Source: DATJBF01 sp035515475 (GTDB lineage Bacteria > Verrucomicrobiota > Verrucomicrobiia > Palsa-1439). Taken from it: 64,000 nt of DNA. The notes below the pieces were generated by a model. It was given only the letters and a program-made list of their open reading frames with translations. It made no database searches and was not told where the DNA came from. This document shows, piece by piece, positions 30,341-39,413 of this stretch. A program made the translations under genes and the position numbers. Where the stretch lies: the NCBI GenBank assembly GCA_035515475.1, contig DATJBF010000005.1, positions 71,338 through 135,337 on the forward strand, in the 5' to 3' direction. The first letter of the stretch is position 1. Each line of letters starts with the position of its first letter.

Positions 30341-32989
30341 TTACGGTCCCTCGATATCTTGAAGTTCAAAATAGACACGACAAAGCTCTTCGTGGATCTG
30401 TTCCAATGGACATATCTTGCTGTAGTGGAGGATGCCTTCCTCGCTAGCGTTTGCGCGTTCCAGCGCCAAATCGCCTTGAACATACTGTAGGAACCGAGAC
30501 ACGATTTCCGTGAGTTCCGATTTCGTTGGATCAGGGACGCGCGGATAGCACACCGGGTCAGAAAAAGGAGCAGGGACAAAACACATGAAGTACATTAGTT
30601 CCACATAACTGATACGGCTGCTCAGTTCTGTCAGATAGAAAGTCCCGCGGTGCCTAATCGATATCGCTGCCTGGCTTCCTTCTGTCAACTCGTCGCTTTC
30701 CGGCGTTACCTGCGTGAGTCGCGCGGCATTGAGATGCGCAATGGCCGTCCTGATGTCTGTCTTAATGTAACCGAGCCCGAACAGATAATCATAAACTTCT
30801 GAAACGGACGTGCGCCGCACCTTCCTAAGAATCTCTAGGATCCTAATGGATAGCAACGTGGTCGCGTACCCTTGTACGCCTGGGACGTGAAACAAATTGA
30901 CCAAGCTTTGAGGCAGCCGTTGCGGACTCTCCCGGGACAGGAAGAGAGCACGGAAAAGCATATGTTCCGCGATGAAGTTGTGGCGGAAGGTCTTCGATCG
31001 CCAAACTAAACTCTCTGGTGTTCGCTTCATCATGTCCACATAGGGGGAAGATATCAAGTGCGAGAACAATTCAAGGCCAGCACGGATGTTGGTGCCTGTG
31101 AATCCATCAATGAGGCTGGCTAGGGTAGTTACGGGTCGTTTGCTCTTGGAAGTGCCTACCGGCAGTGAGAGCAGCGAGCGAAGCTTTGCGAAAGTGGGCA
31201 TGTATTTCCGACCTCCGCACTCTGCTTGGATGACGTCAATCCTCTTTTCGACTATGCTGCGCAAACTAACCTTCTTCAGCCACGTCCGGCTGAACGTATT
31301 GTATTCACCATTATCCTGTATGAACAGGGACCTCTCAGGATGTAGACCAATCTTGTCCGCAAAGAGGTCGAACGACGAAGGCCGACAGGCAACGACGAAT
31401 TTCAGTCTCTCGTATTGCGTTGCAAACGCACGATGCAGGGCCTCAAGTAGAAGACGCTCGGAATTCCGACTCGCAAGCCGGTCGATGTTATCAAGGCAGA
31501 GAACGAGCCTGCCGTATTTCTCAATACATGCATCAACGAAGCTTCTAACAAAAGTCACCACTTCCGAGTCGAGCATGGCATGTCGTCGACTGAGGTAGCG
31601 ACTAAGGTAGACGGACTTCCAGTCCTGCAACCCTTCACGAATGAGATCACCATCCAAATAGGGTACTGCGGGCTCGGTGGACGGAAAGGCGCGTTCAGCT
31701 ATCCAGTCAGCCACGTATCGAATTGGTTTGCCCGGCTGATCTGAGTTGATTTGCAGCCACACGTGGCGAAACCATTCCCAAGGTCTCTCTCGGAGGCACT
31801 GCTCACAGGCGTCAAACGCCATTCTCTCGTTCTCGCAGACACGCCGACTAATCGACTCGGCTAGCTTCAACAATCCAGGCTCTCCGAGCCTCAACATTAT
31901 CTCGCGGCGCAACTCATTAGAGACCACATCCTCAAACAGAATGTTTCGCTGCTGTTCAAAATACCACATGGCGCTTCGGAAGTATCCATGTGGATTCAGA
32001 TCGCAATATTTCTGAGAAAGTTCTGTCGGCAGTGGACCGGTGTAATGAGCGTCGATATACAACCGAAGGTTTCTCAGTATCCTTGAGTGTAAGTTGCTGC
32101 TGTCTTCGATATAGCCATAGCGCAGAAAATCGACGATGATGTATGGGATATGGCGTTTTCTGAAAGGATCATAGCTACGGCAGTAGTAATGGAGAAACGA
32201 ACTCTTCCCGCAACCCCTGCGACCGACTACAAGGTATGTCATCCTAGCATCGTCGGCGTTTAACTCCTTATCGAACACGTTAATACTGTCCAGATACCGG
32301 TGCGCTGGATCGACGACTCTGTCTGCCTCATCCTCAAAGTTTTCAAGGTAAGCGGGCTCATACGGAACATGCGCGGCTTCAAACTTCTTGGTGTTCTCGA
32401 GCAGTGCGGCCGTAGGCAACTTGTTTGCAGTGAGAACCAGAATCTGGTCGATATCCCTTCTGACGACCCCATGGTCATACAATTCGCAGATTTGTGTTCG
32501 CGGGGCTTTTGCAAAGCGAGTTATGTCCAGCAGTTCCTCAACGAGTCTACGGAAGTTAACTTCACTCGATACGACGTACTGAAGAGTTGTTAGACGGAAA
32601 CGACTCGACCTCTTGAGCCCGAGATTCCAATCTTCCTTCGCAGATGAAATCAGAAGTACCTTGCGAACGTTACTACCCGACGACTCGATTGCACCAGCCC
32701 ACTCATCGGCGGAATCAATCTGTGCAATCGGACACCCCTGCACCAGCAAGAGGTCGTAGGTCCCTAGCGACAACGTCCGTTCAAACTGGCCGAGATGTCG
32801 CAACCATGTGAGAAAAATATCCCCTGTGTTCATTTCGGCTTGCTGCTTTGCGACAACAGCCGTTTGGACGTCGCGGGTACCAAGCCATTGGAATCGGAGG
32901 GCGGTCATTTGCAGCGCCTCATGTTCAAGGCCTGCTACGAGTATCCTCTTTGTTAAGGTGGGACGATCAGGGTCAGTCTTCACACTCAT
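30341..32989 (-). CDS. Large P-loop NTPase with receiver-like N-terminal domain
   Basis: 882 residues. Residues 14-160 look like an alpha/beta receiver-type fold (RILVAGLEHEAL; YDLLLVQGCPI; RKVLLIS), though the usual phospho-acceptor Asp environment is not clear. The NTPase has Walker A GRRGCGKSS (256-264), Walker B LVLCLDNIDR (495-503) and a sensor-like VACRPSS (533-539), resembling AAA/STAND-type ATPases. About 230 residues lie between Walker A and B, more than usual, and include a CEQC pair. The last 200 residues (VYDYLFGLGYIKTDIRTAIA) look like winged-helix modules. GGAGG is four bases before the ATG at 32989. No membrane span. Together with the MBL gene it has the layout of a sensor-effector conflict system; the function is unproven. 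Confidence 0.75.
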   Translation of the reverse strand: MSVKTDPDRPTLTKRILVAGLEHEALQMTALRFQWLGTRDVQTAVVAKQQAEMNTGDIFLTWLRHLGQFERTLSLGTYDLLLVQGCPIAQIDSADEWAGAIESSGSNVRKVLLISSAKEDWNLGLKRSSRFRLTTLQYVVSSEVNFRRLVEELLDITRFAKAPRTQICELYDHGVVRRDIDQILVLTANKLPTAALLENTKKFEAAHVPYEPAYLENFEDEADRVVDPAHRYLDSINVFDKELNADDARMTYLVVGRRGCGKSSFLHYYCRSYDPFRKRHIPYIIVDFLRYGYIEDSSNLHSRILRNLRLYIDAHYTGPLPTELSQKYCDLNPHGYFRSAMWYFEQQRNILFEDVVSNELRREIMLRLGEPGLLKLAESISRRVCENERMAFDACEQCLRERPWEWFRHVWLQINSDQPGKPIRYVADWIAERAFPSTEPAVPYLDGDLIREGLQDWKSVYLSRYLSRRHAMLDSEVVTFVRSFVDACIEKYGRLVLCLDNIDRLASRNSERLLLEALHRAFATQYERLKFVVACRPSSFDLFADKIGLHPERSLFIQDNGEYNTFSRTWLKKVSLRSIVEKRIDVIQAECGGRKYMPTFAKLRSLLSLPVGTSKSKRPVTTLASLIDGFTGTNIRAGLELFSHLISSPYVDMMKRTPESLVWRSKTFRHNFIAEHMLFRALFLSRESPQRLPQSLVNLFHVPGVQGYATTLLSIRILEILRKVRRTSVSEVYDYLFGLGYIKTDIRTAIAHLNAARLTQVTPESDELTEGSQAAISIRHRGTFYLTELSSRISYVELMYFMCFVPAPFSDPVCYPRVPDPTKSELTEIVSRFLQYVQGDLALERANASEEGILHYSKICPLEQIHEELCRVYFELQDIEGP

Positions 32990-33289
32990 TTCGCCTCCAA
33001 GGCGCTACTTCAACGCCGCATTTAGCTTCGCCCTCTGTAACAGACAGGAGATTGCTTCTCCTCACCTCTGCCAAGTTGCTGAAGGGAGCATCCGACAGTG
33101 CTTCTCGTGAAATGAAACGAGGTCATAGAATGTTGCAGATAAAGTCAAAGTCAAGCTTTAACAGCTGCGAGCTCACAGTCAAAGCGATTCCGTCTTGCTA
33201 GGGTTTCAGAATTCACCGACGGCACTGGCGCCATTCTCGCTGGCGATGCGGGTGGGGAATGTGATACAACATCGGGGCGACGGGGAAGA
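32990..33289. other. Divergent intergenic region upstream of the NTPase gene
   Basis: About 300 bp without a gene. The part next to the NTPase gene is less GC-rich than the part next to the Memo gene, so the boundary of the low-GC island probably lies near 33190. No mobile-element ends or att-like repeats are seen. Confidence 0.5.
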
Positions 33290-34849
33290 ATGATGAGCGG
33301 GAAGAGAAGGTTGTTTACCACTACTGGTGTCGCTGCAATCGCGGCATTCATGATCCTCGCTGCCCCTTGCGTGGGGCAACAGTCGCCCGAGAAACAGGCT
33401 GCCGCACCGTCGGCGTCAAAGCGCGTCCGCGAGCCGGCGGTCGCCGGGCTGTTCTACCCGAAAGATCCAGCCACGCTGTCGCACATGCTCGATGCGTTGC
33501 TGGCGAACGCGACGCCCCACACAATCGACGGCGAACTCCGCGCGTTGGTTTGCCCGCATGCCGGGTATCCGTACTCGGGGCCGGTCGCGGCGACGGCGTA
33601 CCGGCTGTTGTCGGGTCACAATTTCCAGACCGTCGTGCTCCTGGCGGTGAGCCATTACGCCGGTTTTGCCGGGGCGTCGGTCGCCAACGCCGATGTGTAC
33701 CGCACACCGCTCGGGGACGTGCCGGTCTCACCGAAAGCCCGGGAACTGGCGAAGACCAGTCCGTTCATGCTCGAACCGCGCTGCTTCGTGCAGCGACCGT
33801 CTTGGTTCTCACAAGCGTCGCACGCCGTGCCGCCCGATGGCGCGGACACGCCGGAGACGTGGGAACATTCCGGCGAGGTACAGGTGCCATTTCTCCAAAA
33901 GACGCTGAAGAATTTCGAGCTTGTGCCGGTCGTCACCGGCGAGGCCGACCCCGAACTGATGGCGCGCGCGCTTGCCCCGCTGGTGGACGACAAGACGTTG
34001 GTCGTGGCGAGCACGGACCTGAGCCATTACCACCCGTACGACGAGGCACGCGCCAGGGACAAGGTCACCACCGATGCGATCGTCAATCGCGATATCGACC
34101 GCATGAAGGTGTCGGGCGACGCCTGTGGCAAGAAGCCGGTGCTGGCGTTGATGTATCTCGCCAAACAAAAGGGCTGGAACGCGACGCTGCTCGATTATCG
34201 CAACAGCGGCGATACCGCCGGCAACAAGGACGCCGTCGTCGGTTACGCCGCGATCGCGTTCTACACGCCGCGACAGCAGAGCTTCACGACGCCGGAACGC
34301 AAACTCCTGTTGGGCCTGGCGCGGCGAACTCTCCGCGAGGTGGTGACCAACGGCAAGCAGCCCGAGGTCGCCACCGACGCGTTTCCCGCCGGGTTCGCTG
34401 AGAAGAAAGGTTGCTTCGTCACGTTGACCGAGCGCGGCCAGTTGCGTGGTTGCATCGGCCACATCCTGCCGCAGGAATCGTTGTACAAGGCGATCATGGA
34501 CAACGCGCAGAGCGCGGCGCTGCACGACTACCGGTTCAGGCCGGTCCGGCCCGACGAACTCGACAAGATCGAGATCGAGGTCAGCGTCCTGACTGTACCC
34601 GAGCCGTTGACGTTCAGTTCGCCCGACGATCTGCTGAACAAACTCCGTCCACCCCATGACGGCGTCGTCCTGCAAATCGATGGCCGGGGCGCCACGTATC
34701 TGCCGCAGGTCTGGGAACAGATTCCGGACAAGACCATTTTCCTGAACTCCCTCGCCGAGAAGGCCGGGTGCGAACCCGACGCTTGGCGCGGTGCCGATAC
34801 CAAGGTCTTCATCTACCACGTCGAAGCCTTCAAAGAATCGGAGATGTAG
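33290..34849 (+). CDS. Exported Memo-AMMECR1 fusion (AmmeMemoRadiSam B+A)
   Basis: 519 residues: N-terminal signal peptide (ending about APCVGQQS), Memo domain (45-325) with PHAGYPYSG, LLAVSHYAGF and STDLSHYH, and AMMECR1 domain (335-515) with the hallmark LRGCIG. Memo is a metal-binding dioxygenase-like fold; AMMECR1 has no settled function. In bacteria the two commonly occur with a radical SAM enzyme in the AmmeMemoRadiSam set, which is present here at 39401. Joining both domains in one chain with an export signal is unusual, since both are generally treated as cytoplasmic. ATG at 33290 or 33293 follows GGGGAAGA. Confidence 0.88.
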   Translation: MMSGKRRLFTTTGVAAIAAFMILAAPCVGQQSPEKQAAAPSASKRVREPAVAGLFYPKDPATLSHMLDALLANATPHTIDGELRALVCPHAGYPYSGPVAATAYRLLSGHNFQTVVLLAVSHYAGFAGASVANADVYRTPLGDVPVSPKARELAKTSPFMLEPRCFVQRPSWFSQASHAVPPDGADTPETWEHSGEVQVPFLQKTLKNFELVPVVTGEADPELMARALAPLVDDKTLVVASTDLSHYHPYDEARARDKVTTDAIVNRDIDRMKVSGDACGKKPVLALMYLAKQKGWNATLLDYRNSGDTAGNKDAVVGYAAIAFYTPRQQSFTTPERKLLLGLARRTLREVVTNGKQPEVATDAFPAGFAEKKGCFVTLTERGQLRGCIGHILPQESLYKAIMDNAQSAALHDYRFRPVRPDELDKIEIEVSVLTVPEPLTFSSPDDLLNKLRPPHDGVVLQIDGRGATYLPQVWEQIPDKTIFLNSLAEKAGCEPDAWRGADTKVFIYHVEAFKESEM

Positions 34850-34996
34850 CGGATCGGGAATGTTTTGGGTATTTGAGGGGGGCCGGGGACCAACCAGAGT
34901 GTTAAAACCCAACGATAATGGACGAACAGAAAATCCTCGCGCAACTCCGCCGGAGCCCTTAGAAATTCCAGGAAAAGTCCAGAGAGAAAGGAACCA

Positions 34997-36472
34997 ATGA
35001 AGGAAAATGTTAACGCGAAAGTACTGACCAAGACCGTTCAACGCTGCCGGGAAAGAGAGATTGTCATTCCTACTTTTGCCGAGCAAAAAGACCCCTCCAA
35101 AATTCCGCAGAAGATCAAAGACAAATTGAAGAACGTTGGTCTGTGGGATGTGAATCCCGTAAACCTTTTTCGGATCACGTGGAAAAACAACCCGAAGGAA
35201 AACGGCGGCGACGGCCAGTTTGGCGGAGTGAATTACATCGAGATCCCGCCGGAACTTACGGGAGTGAAAACAAAAATCGTCGGGCTGGTGGGGAAATGGT
35301 TCCCGACCGGCGCCCACAAGGTCGGCGCGGCATTCGGGTGTCTGGCGCCGCGCCTGGTAACGGGAGGGTTCGACCCGACCACCCAGAAGGCAGTCTGGCC
35401 GTCCACGGGGAATTACTGCCGGGGCGGCGCGTTCGACTGTGCCCTGTTGGCCTGCGATGCGATCGCGATCTTGCCGGAGGAGATGAGCAAAGAACGATTT
35501 GAGTGGCTCGAGGAAATCGGGACCAAGGAAATTTTCGCCACGCCCGGTTGCGAGAGCAACGTGAAGGAAATCTACGACAAGTGCTGGGAACTGCGGAAAG
35601 AACGCGGCAACAAAATCGTCATCCTCAACCAGTTCGACGAGTTCGGCAATGCCTGCTGGCATTACGAGATCACCGGTTCGGCGATTGAAGAGGTGTTCAA
35701 CAAGATCAAAGGGAAAAAATCGCGGCTGACCGCCTATGTCTCGGCGACCGGCTCGGCCGGTACCATCGGCGCGGGAGAATACTTGAAGAAAGCGTTCCCG
35801 CTGATCAAAGTCGCTGCGACCGAGGCCCTGCAGTGTCCGACTCTCTACCTCACCGGGTTCGGCGGCCACCGGATCGAAGGCATCGGCGACAAGCACGTCC
35901 CGTGGATTCACAACGTTCGCAATACCGACAACGTCGTCGCGATCGACGACGAAAATACGATGCGGCTCCTGCGTCTGTTCAATGAACCCGCGGGCCGGAA
36001 ACTCCTGGAAAAAGAAGGGGTGAAGAAAGGGCTCCTGGAGAAACTTCCCATTCTGGGAATTTCCAGCATCTGCAATCTCCTCGCGTCGATCAAGCTGGCC
36101 AGGTATTACGAGATGAACGAGGACGATGTGATCTTCACCATCTTCACCGATTCTTCCGGCATGTACCAGTCCCGCCTGAAAGAGCTGGAACACGAGCGCG
36201 GAAAATATTCGGACACCGATGCGGTGATCGATTTTGCGCGGTATCTCCAGGGCGTCGGGATCGACTGGGTAAAAGAGCTTTCGTACTGGGACCGGAAAGC
36301 GTTACACAACCTGAAGTATTTCACCTGGGTGGAACAACAGGGCAAGACCGTAGAAGAACTGGATGCCCTCTGGGAGCCGGAGTTCTGGGATCAAATGTTC
36401 GCGCAGATTCCCGTCTGGGACAAGCTGATTAGGGAGTTCAACGACAAGACCGGACTCCTGAAGAAATTATAA
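34997..36472 (+). CDS. PLP-dependent enzyme, fold type II (TrpB/cysteine-synthase-like)
   Basis: 491 residues. GKWFPTGAHKVGAAFG carries the likely Schiff-base Lys; TYVSATGSAGTIGAGEY-like sequence (AYVSATGSAGTIGAGEYLKK) would bind the phosphate. The length and N-terminal extension separate it from CysK and TrpB, and it belongs to a group usually labelled pyridoxal-phosphate-dependent beta subunit. The substrate is unknown. AAAGGA precedes the ATG. Base composition is a little lower in GC than the Memo gene before it. It lies on the same strand between the Memo-AMMECR1 fusion and the membrane spermidine-synthase-like gene, so it may share their pathway. Confidence 0.8.
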   Translation: MKENVNAKVLTKTVQRCREREIVIPTFAEQKDPSKIPQKIKDKLKNVGLWDVNPVNLFRITWKNNPKENGGDGQFGGVNYIEIPPELTGVKTKIVGLVGKWFPTGAHKVGAAFGCLAPRLVTGGFDPTTQKAVWPSTGNYCRGGAFDCALLACDAIAILPEEMSKERFEWLEEIGTKEIFATPGCESNVKEIYDKCWELRKERGNKIVILNQFDEFGNACWHYEITGSAIEEVFNKIKGKKSRLTAYVSATGSAGTIGAGEYLKKAFPLIKVAATEALQCPTLYLTGFGGHRIEGIGDKHVPWIHNVRNTDNVVAIDDENTMRLLRLFNEPAGRKLLEKEGVKKGLLEKLPILGISSICNLLASIKLARYYEMNEDDVIFTIFTDSSGMYQSRLKELEHERGKYSDTDAVIDFARYLQGVGIDWVKELSYWDRKALHNLKYFTWVEQQGKTVEELDALWEPEFWDQMFAQIPVWDKLIREFNDKTGLLKKL

Positions 36473-36534
36473 CGGGACGGACTGATAGAAGAAGAATCTT
36501 GCCGGCAAGTCGTTCTCTTGGCGCACTTCGCCGG

Positions 36535-36617
36535 CGAGAAGGTTGTCATGCTGAGTCCCTGCTTGCCCTGAGCCCGTCTCAGTCGTCGGGATGCAAGGGC
36601 GGGGGAATGCCGTCGGA
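36535..36617. repeat. Interspersed GTCATGCTGAG...GGAATGAC element
   Basis: TGTCATGCTGAGTCC and GGAATGACA are the two ends of a common hairpin-forming repeat, cousin of the one at 26045. It overlaps the possible 5' end of the next gene, so an ATG at 36591 is probably not the real start. Confidence 0.5.
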
Positions 36618-39158
36618 ATGACAAACGGCAGACACAACGATGCTGAAGATCCGGCTTGGTCCGATGGACGGCTAGTTCTTCTGGCCGTCGGCGCGCTCGG
36701 TTTTTCTTCGGTGATCACCCAGTTGGCGCTGATGCGCGAGATGCTGGGGGCGTTCTCGGGCAACGAGATGGTGCTGGGGATCATTCTCGGCAACTGGCTG
36801 CTCCTGACGGGACTCGGTGCGTGGCTCGGCCGGACCACCAACCGTCTCCGCCAATCGACGCTCTGGCTCGTGCTGTTGCTCTTGCTTGTTGCTCTTCTGC
36901 CGTTGGCGCAGGTGTATCTGCTCCGGACATTGCGCGACGTGGTGTTCGTCCGCGGCGCGTTGGTCGGCGTGACCGGTACGGTCGTGGCGAGTTTCATTCT
37001 GTTGTGCCCGTATTGTCTCGTGTCCGGGTTTCTGCTGACGCTGGCGTGCGCTGTTGTGAACCGTGGGATAGGCGTCTCGACTGTCCATTCCGATCCGGTG
37101 ACGGCAGTAGCCCCGAACGCCTTCGGGGCTGCCCTGCAAACCGATCGGGCGTCAGCGATTGGCCGGGTGTATCTGGCGGACAGCATCGGCAGCATCGTCG
37201 GCGGCGCGTTGTTCAGTTTCGTGCTGGTGCGCTGGCTCGATCATTTCGCCATGCTGTATCTGCCGGCGCTGGTGATTCTGGCGGTGGCCGGTGCCCTGGC
37301 GTGGTCCACAACCGGAGCCGCACCCTTCATGGGTGCGCAAGGCGGTGCCGAATCCGAATCCGCGCAGGCTAAAGCCTGCGGCTACAACGTCCGCCGGAGG
37401 TGGTGGCTCGTTATTGTTCCGGCGGTTCTCGCGGTGGCGGTAGTGGCGATGATGTCTTTCACCGACGTAGACAGCCTCTCAACCGCGCGGCAGTACCCGG
37501 GTCAGAAAATTGTCTTCCGGAAGAATTCGCCGTACGGCAAATTGATCGTCACGGAATCGGCGGGCCAGTTCAACTTCATCGAGAACGGCCTGCCGATCAT
37601 CTCAACACACAACGTCGAGCAGGTGGAAGAAACCGTTCACTACGCCATGGCCCAACGGCCCGACGCGCACCAGGTGTTGCTGGTGTCGGGCGGCGTGTCG
37701 GGAACCGCGAAGGAAATCCTCAAGTACGGCGTCCGCGCAGTGACGTATGTGGAGATCGATCCCCTGATCATCGAGGCGGGACGCCAGTATCTGCCAGACA
37801 ACCTGGCCGACCCGCGCATCAAAGTGGTCAGCACCGACGGACGATTGTTTGTGAAAGAGGTAGAACAAACTGTGGGACAGGCGTCCCGCCTGTCCGTATC
37901 CCGACACCCGGTGGCGGACCAGCAAGATGCCTCCTCTACTATTCACCCGGCGGACAAGCGGGACGCATGTCCTACGGTTCTGGCGGACAAGCGGGACGCA
38001 TGTCCTACGTACGACGTGGTGATCGTGGACGTGCCGCCGCCGTCCACGTCGCAGATCAACCGGTTCTTCACGGCGGAATTCTTCGGTGAGATCAAACGGG
38101 TGCTGACGCCGGGTGGCGTCTTGTCGTTCTCGCTGGGACGTTACGAGAACTACGTCAGCCCGCAATTGGCGCGTATGCTGGCGTCGGCCAACGCGACGTT
38201 GAGACAATCGTTCCGAAACGTGCTGGTGATTCCGGGCGAACGCATTTTCTTCCTGGCATCGGACGGCGAACTTTTTCCCGACATTGCGGCGCGGATCGAG
38301 CAGTGGCATATCCCGACGCAGTTGGTGAATCGGCATTACCTCGACGCGATGTTGACGCCCGACCGGATGGCCGATATGCAGCGGGCGATGACGCAGACGG
38401 CGGCAGTCAACAAGGACTTCAGCCCGGTGCTGTACTATTACCATTTGCTGCACTGGATGAGCCAATTCAAGGTGCGGTTCGGCGTTTTGGAGGCGGCGTT
38501 ACTGGTTGCGCTGGCGGTTTATCTGTTCACGATTCGTCCCGTGCCGCTGGCGATCTTCGTGTCGGGGTTTGCGGCGTCGGCGCTCGAGGTCGTGCTGTTG
38601 CTCGGATTCCAGATTCTCTACGGCTCGGTGTACGGGCAGTTGGGAATCATCGTCACCATGTTCATGGCCGGTCTGGCGGTCGGCGCATGGATGGGAATTG
38701 TGGCCGCGAAACGTTGCCACGGCGACATCATGAAGGGGACCGCGAATAAGATTCGCGGCTCCAAAACGGAAGAGGAACGAGGGGAGGGGAAAGCGTTAGT
38801 CCTCCTCGCCTTCGGCATTGCCGGGTTGGCGGTCGTGTTGCCGCTGGTGTTGACGGCACTCGGACGACTGAGCGGGACGGCGACTGCGCTCGTCGCAGTG
38901 CGGGCGACGATTGCGTTCCTGACGTTTGTTCTGGCAATGTTGGTCGGCATGGAGTTTCCCGTTGCGTCTCGGGCGGAGTCTGACATCGGTGCCGTCACGG
39001 CGTCGCGGTTGTACACGGCGGATTTCGTCGGCGCGTCGCTCGGCGCGTTGCTGGCGAGCACGTTTTTGATTCCGTTGATTGGCGTGACGGCGGTGTGTTT
39101 GTTGACAGCGGGGCTGAACGTGATCGGCGGGGCGATCGTTCTTGTTCGGAAAGGCTGA
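36618..39158 (+). CDS. Membrane-bound spermidine-synthase-like protein
   Basis: About 846 residues. Six or so N-terminal helices (LVLLAVGALGFSSVITQLAL onward), a soluble SAM-binding domain of the spermidine synthase type (PDAHQVLLVSGGVSGTAKEI, VTYVEIDPLIIEAGRQYLPD and YDVVIVDVPPPSTSQINRFF), then more membrane helices. Such fused forms are common, and most are not shown to make polyamines. The DNA for two loops contains interspersed palindromes read in frame: 37314-37387 in the first membrane part and 37871-38008 just before YDVVIVD. The start at 36618 is preferred because 36591 lies in repeat DNA. Confidence 0.82.
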   Translation: MTNGRHNDAEDPAWSDGRLVLLAVGALGFSSVITQLALMREMLGAFSGNEMVLGIILGNWLLLTGLGAWLGRTTNRLRQSTLWLVLLLLLVALLPLAQVYLLRTLRDVVFVRGALVGVTGTVVASFILLCPYCLVSGFLLTLACAVVNRGIGVSTVHSDPVTAVAPNAFGAALQTDRASAIGRVYLADSIGSIVGGALFSFVLVRWLDHFAMLYLPALVILAVAGALAWSTTGAAPFMGAQGGAESESAQAKACGYNVRRRWWLVIVPAVLAVAVVAMMSFTDVDSLSTARQYPGQKIVFRKNSPYGKLIVTESAGQFNFIENGLPIISTHNVEQVEETVHYAMAQRPDAHQVLLVSGGVSGTAKEILKYGVRAVTYVEIDPLIIEAGRQYLPDNLADPRIKVVSTDGRLFVKEVEQTVGQASRLSVSRHPVADQQDASSTIHPADKRDACPTVLADKRDACPTYDVVIVDVPPPSTSQINRFFTAEFFGEIKRVLTPGGVLSFSLGRYENYVSPQLARMLASANATLRQSFRNVLVIPGERIFFLASDGELFPDIAARIEQWHIPTQLVNRHYLDAMLTPDRMADMQRAMTQTAAVNKDFSPVLYYYHLLHWMSQFKVRFGVLEAALLVALAVYLFTIRPVPLAIFVSGFAASALEVVLLLGFQILYGSVYGQLGIIVTMFMAGLAVGAWMGIVAAKRCHGDIMKGTANKIRGSKTEEERGEGKALVLLAFGIAGLAVVLPLVLTALGRLSGTATALVAVRATIAFLTFVLAMLVGMEFPVASRAESDIGAVTASRLYTADFVGASLGALLASTFLIPLIGVTAVCLLTAGLNVIGGAIVLVRKG
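37314..37387. repeat. In-frame double-hairpin repeat (GCACCC..GGGTGC, GCAGGCT..AGCCTGC)
   Basis: Two hairpins, GCACCC-ttcat-GGGTGC and CGCAGGCT-aa-AGCCTGCG, followed by GGCTACAA. The same pair occurs outside genes at 40882-40938. Confidence 0.75.
37871..38008. repeat. In-frame GGACAGGCG / GGACGCATGTCC repeat cluster
   Basis: A palindrome GGACAGGCG-tcc-CGCCTGTCC (37875-37895) and two 27-bp copies of GGCGGACAAGCGGGACGC.. ending ATGTCCTAC (37950-37976, 37982-38008). They encode GQASRLS and two copies of ADKRDACPT, peptides I know as frequent insertions in Verrucomicrobia and Planctomycetes proteins. Confidence 0.85.
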
Positions 39159-39161
39159 GCC

Positions 39162-39413
39162 ATGGCGAGGAGATTTGGCCACTACGCGGTCAAGACGTTG
39201 CGGGTTACCAGTTGGCCTTTGTTGCTGTTGCTGCTATGCTATCTGGTGACCGGATTCGCCATGAGCGGGCGATTCGGATTCGGGGTGCTGATGGACGAGA
39301 AGACGGCGCTCGCGTGTCACAAGGCGTTGCATGTGCCGCTGCTGATCTTTTTCCCGGTACATGTCGTTTGCGCGGTGTATCTGGCGATGCGGAGATGGCG
39401 ATGGGTGAAATAG
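39162..39413 (+). CDS. Small two-span membrane protein, cytochrome b-like
   Basis: 83 residues with two hydrophobic helices (TSWPLLLLLLCYLVTGFAMS and VPLLIFFPVHVVCAVYLAM). Histidines in the second half (CHKALH and PVHVV) recall DUF4405/b561-type half-barrels, but haem binding is not certain. It starts three bases after the previous stop, and its end overlaps the radical SAM gene by 13 bases, so the three genes are very likely cotranscribed. A membrane redox partner for the exported radical SAM enzyme is possible but unproven. Confidence 0.7.
   Translation: MARRFGHYAVKTLRVTSWPLLLLLLCYLVTGFAMSGRFGFGVLMDEKTALACHKALHVPLLIFFPVHVVCAVYLAMRRWRWVK

Noticed and set aside
33232..33247. Possible sigma-54 promoter before the Memo fusion (TGGCGCCATTCTCGCT)
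   Set aside because: Spacing fits, but both boxes are poor (no CAC, no T before GC); not strong enough in this GC-rich DNA.
33809..36193. 794-codon minus-strand frame spanning the Memo and PLP genes
   Set aside because: Antisense shadow covering two well-recognised plus-strand genes.
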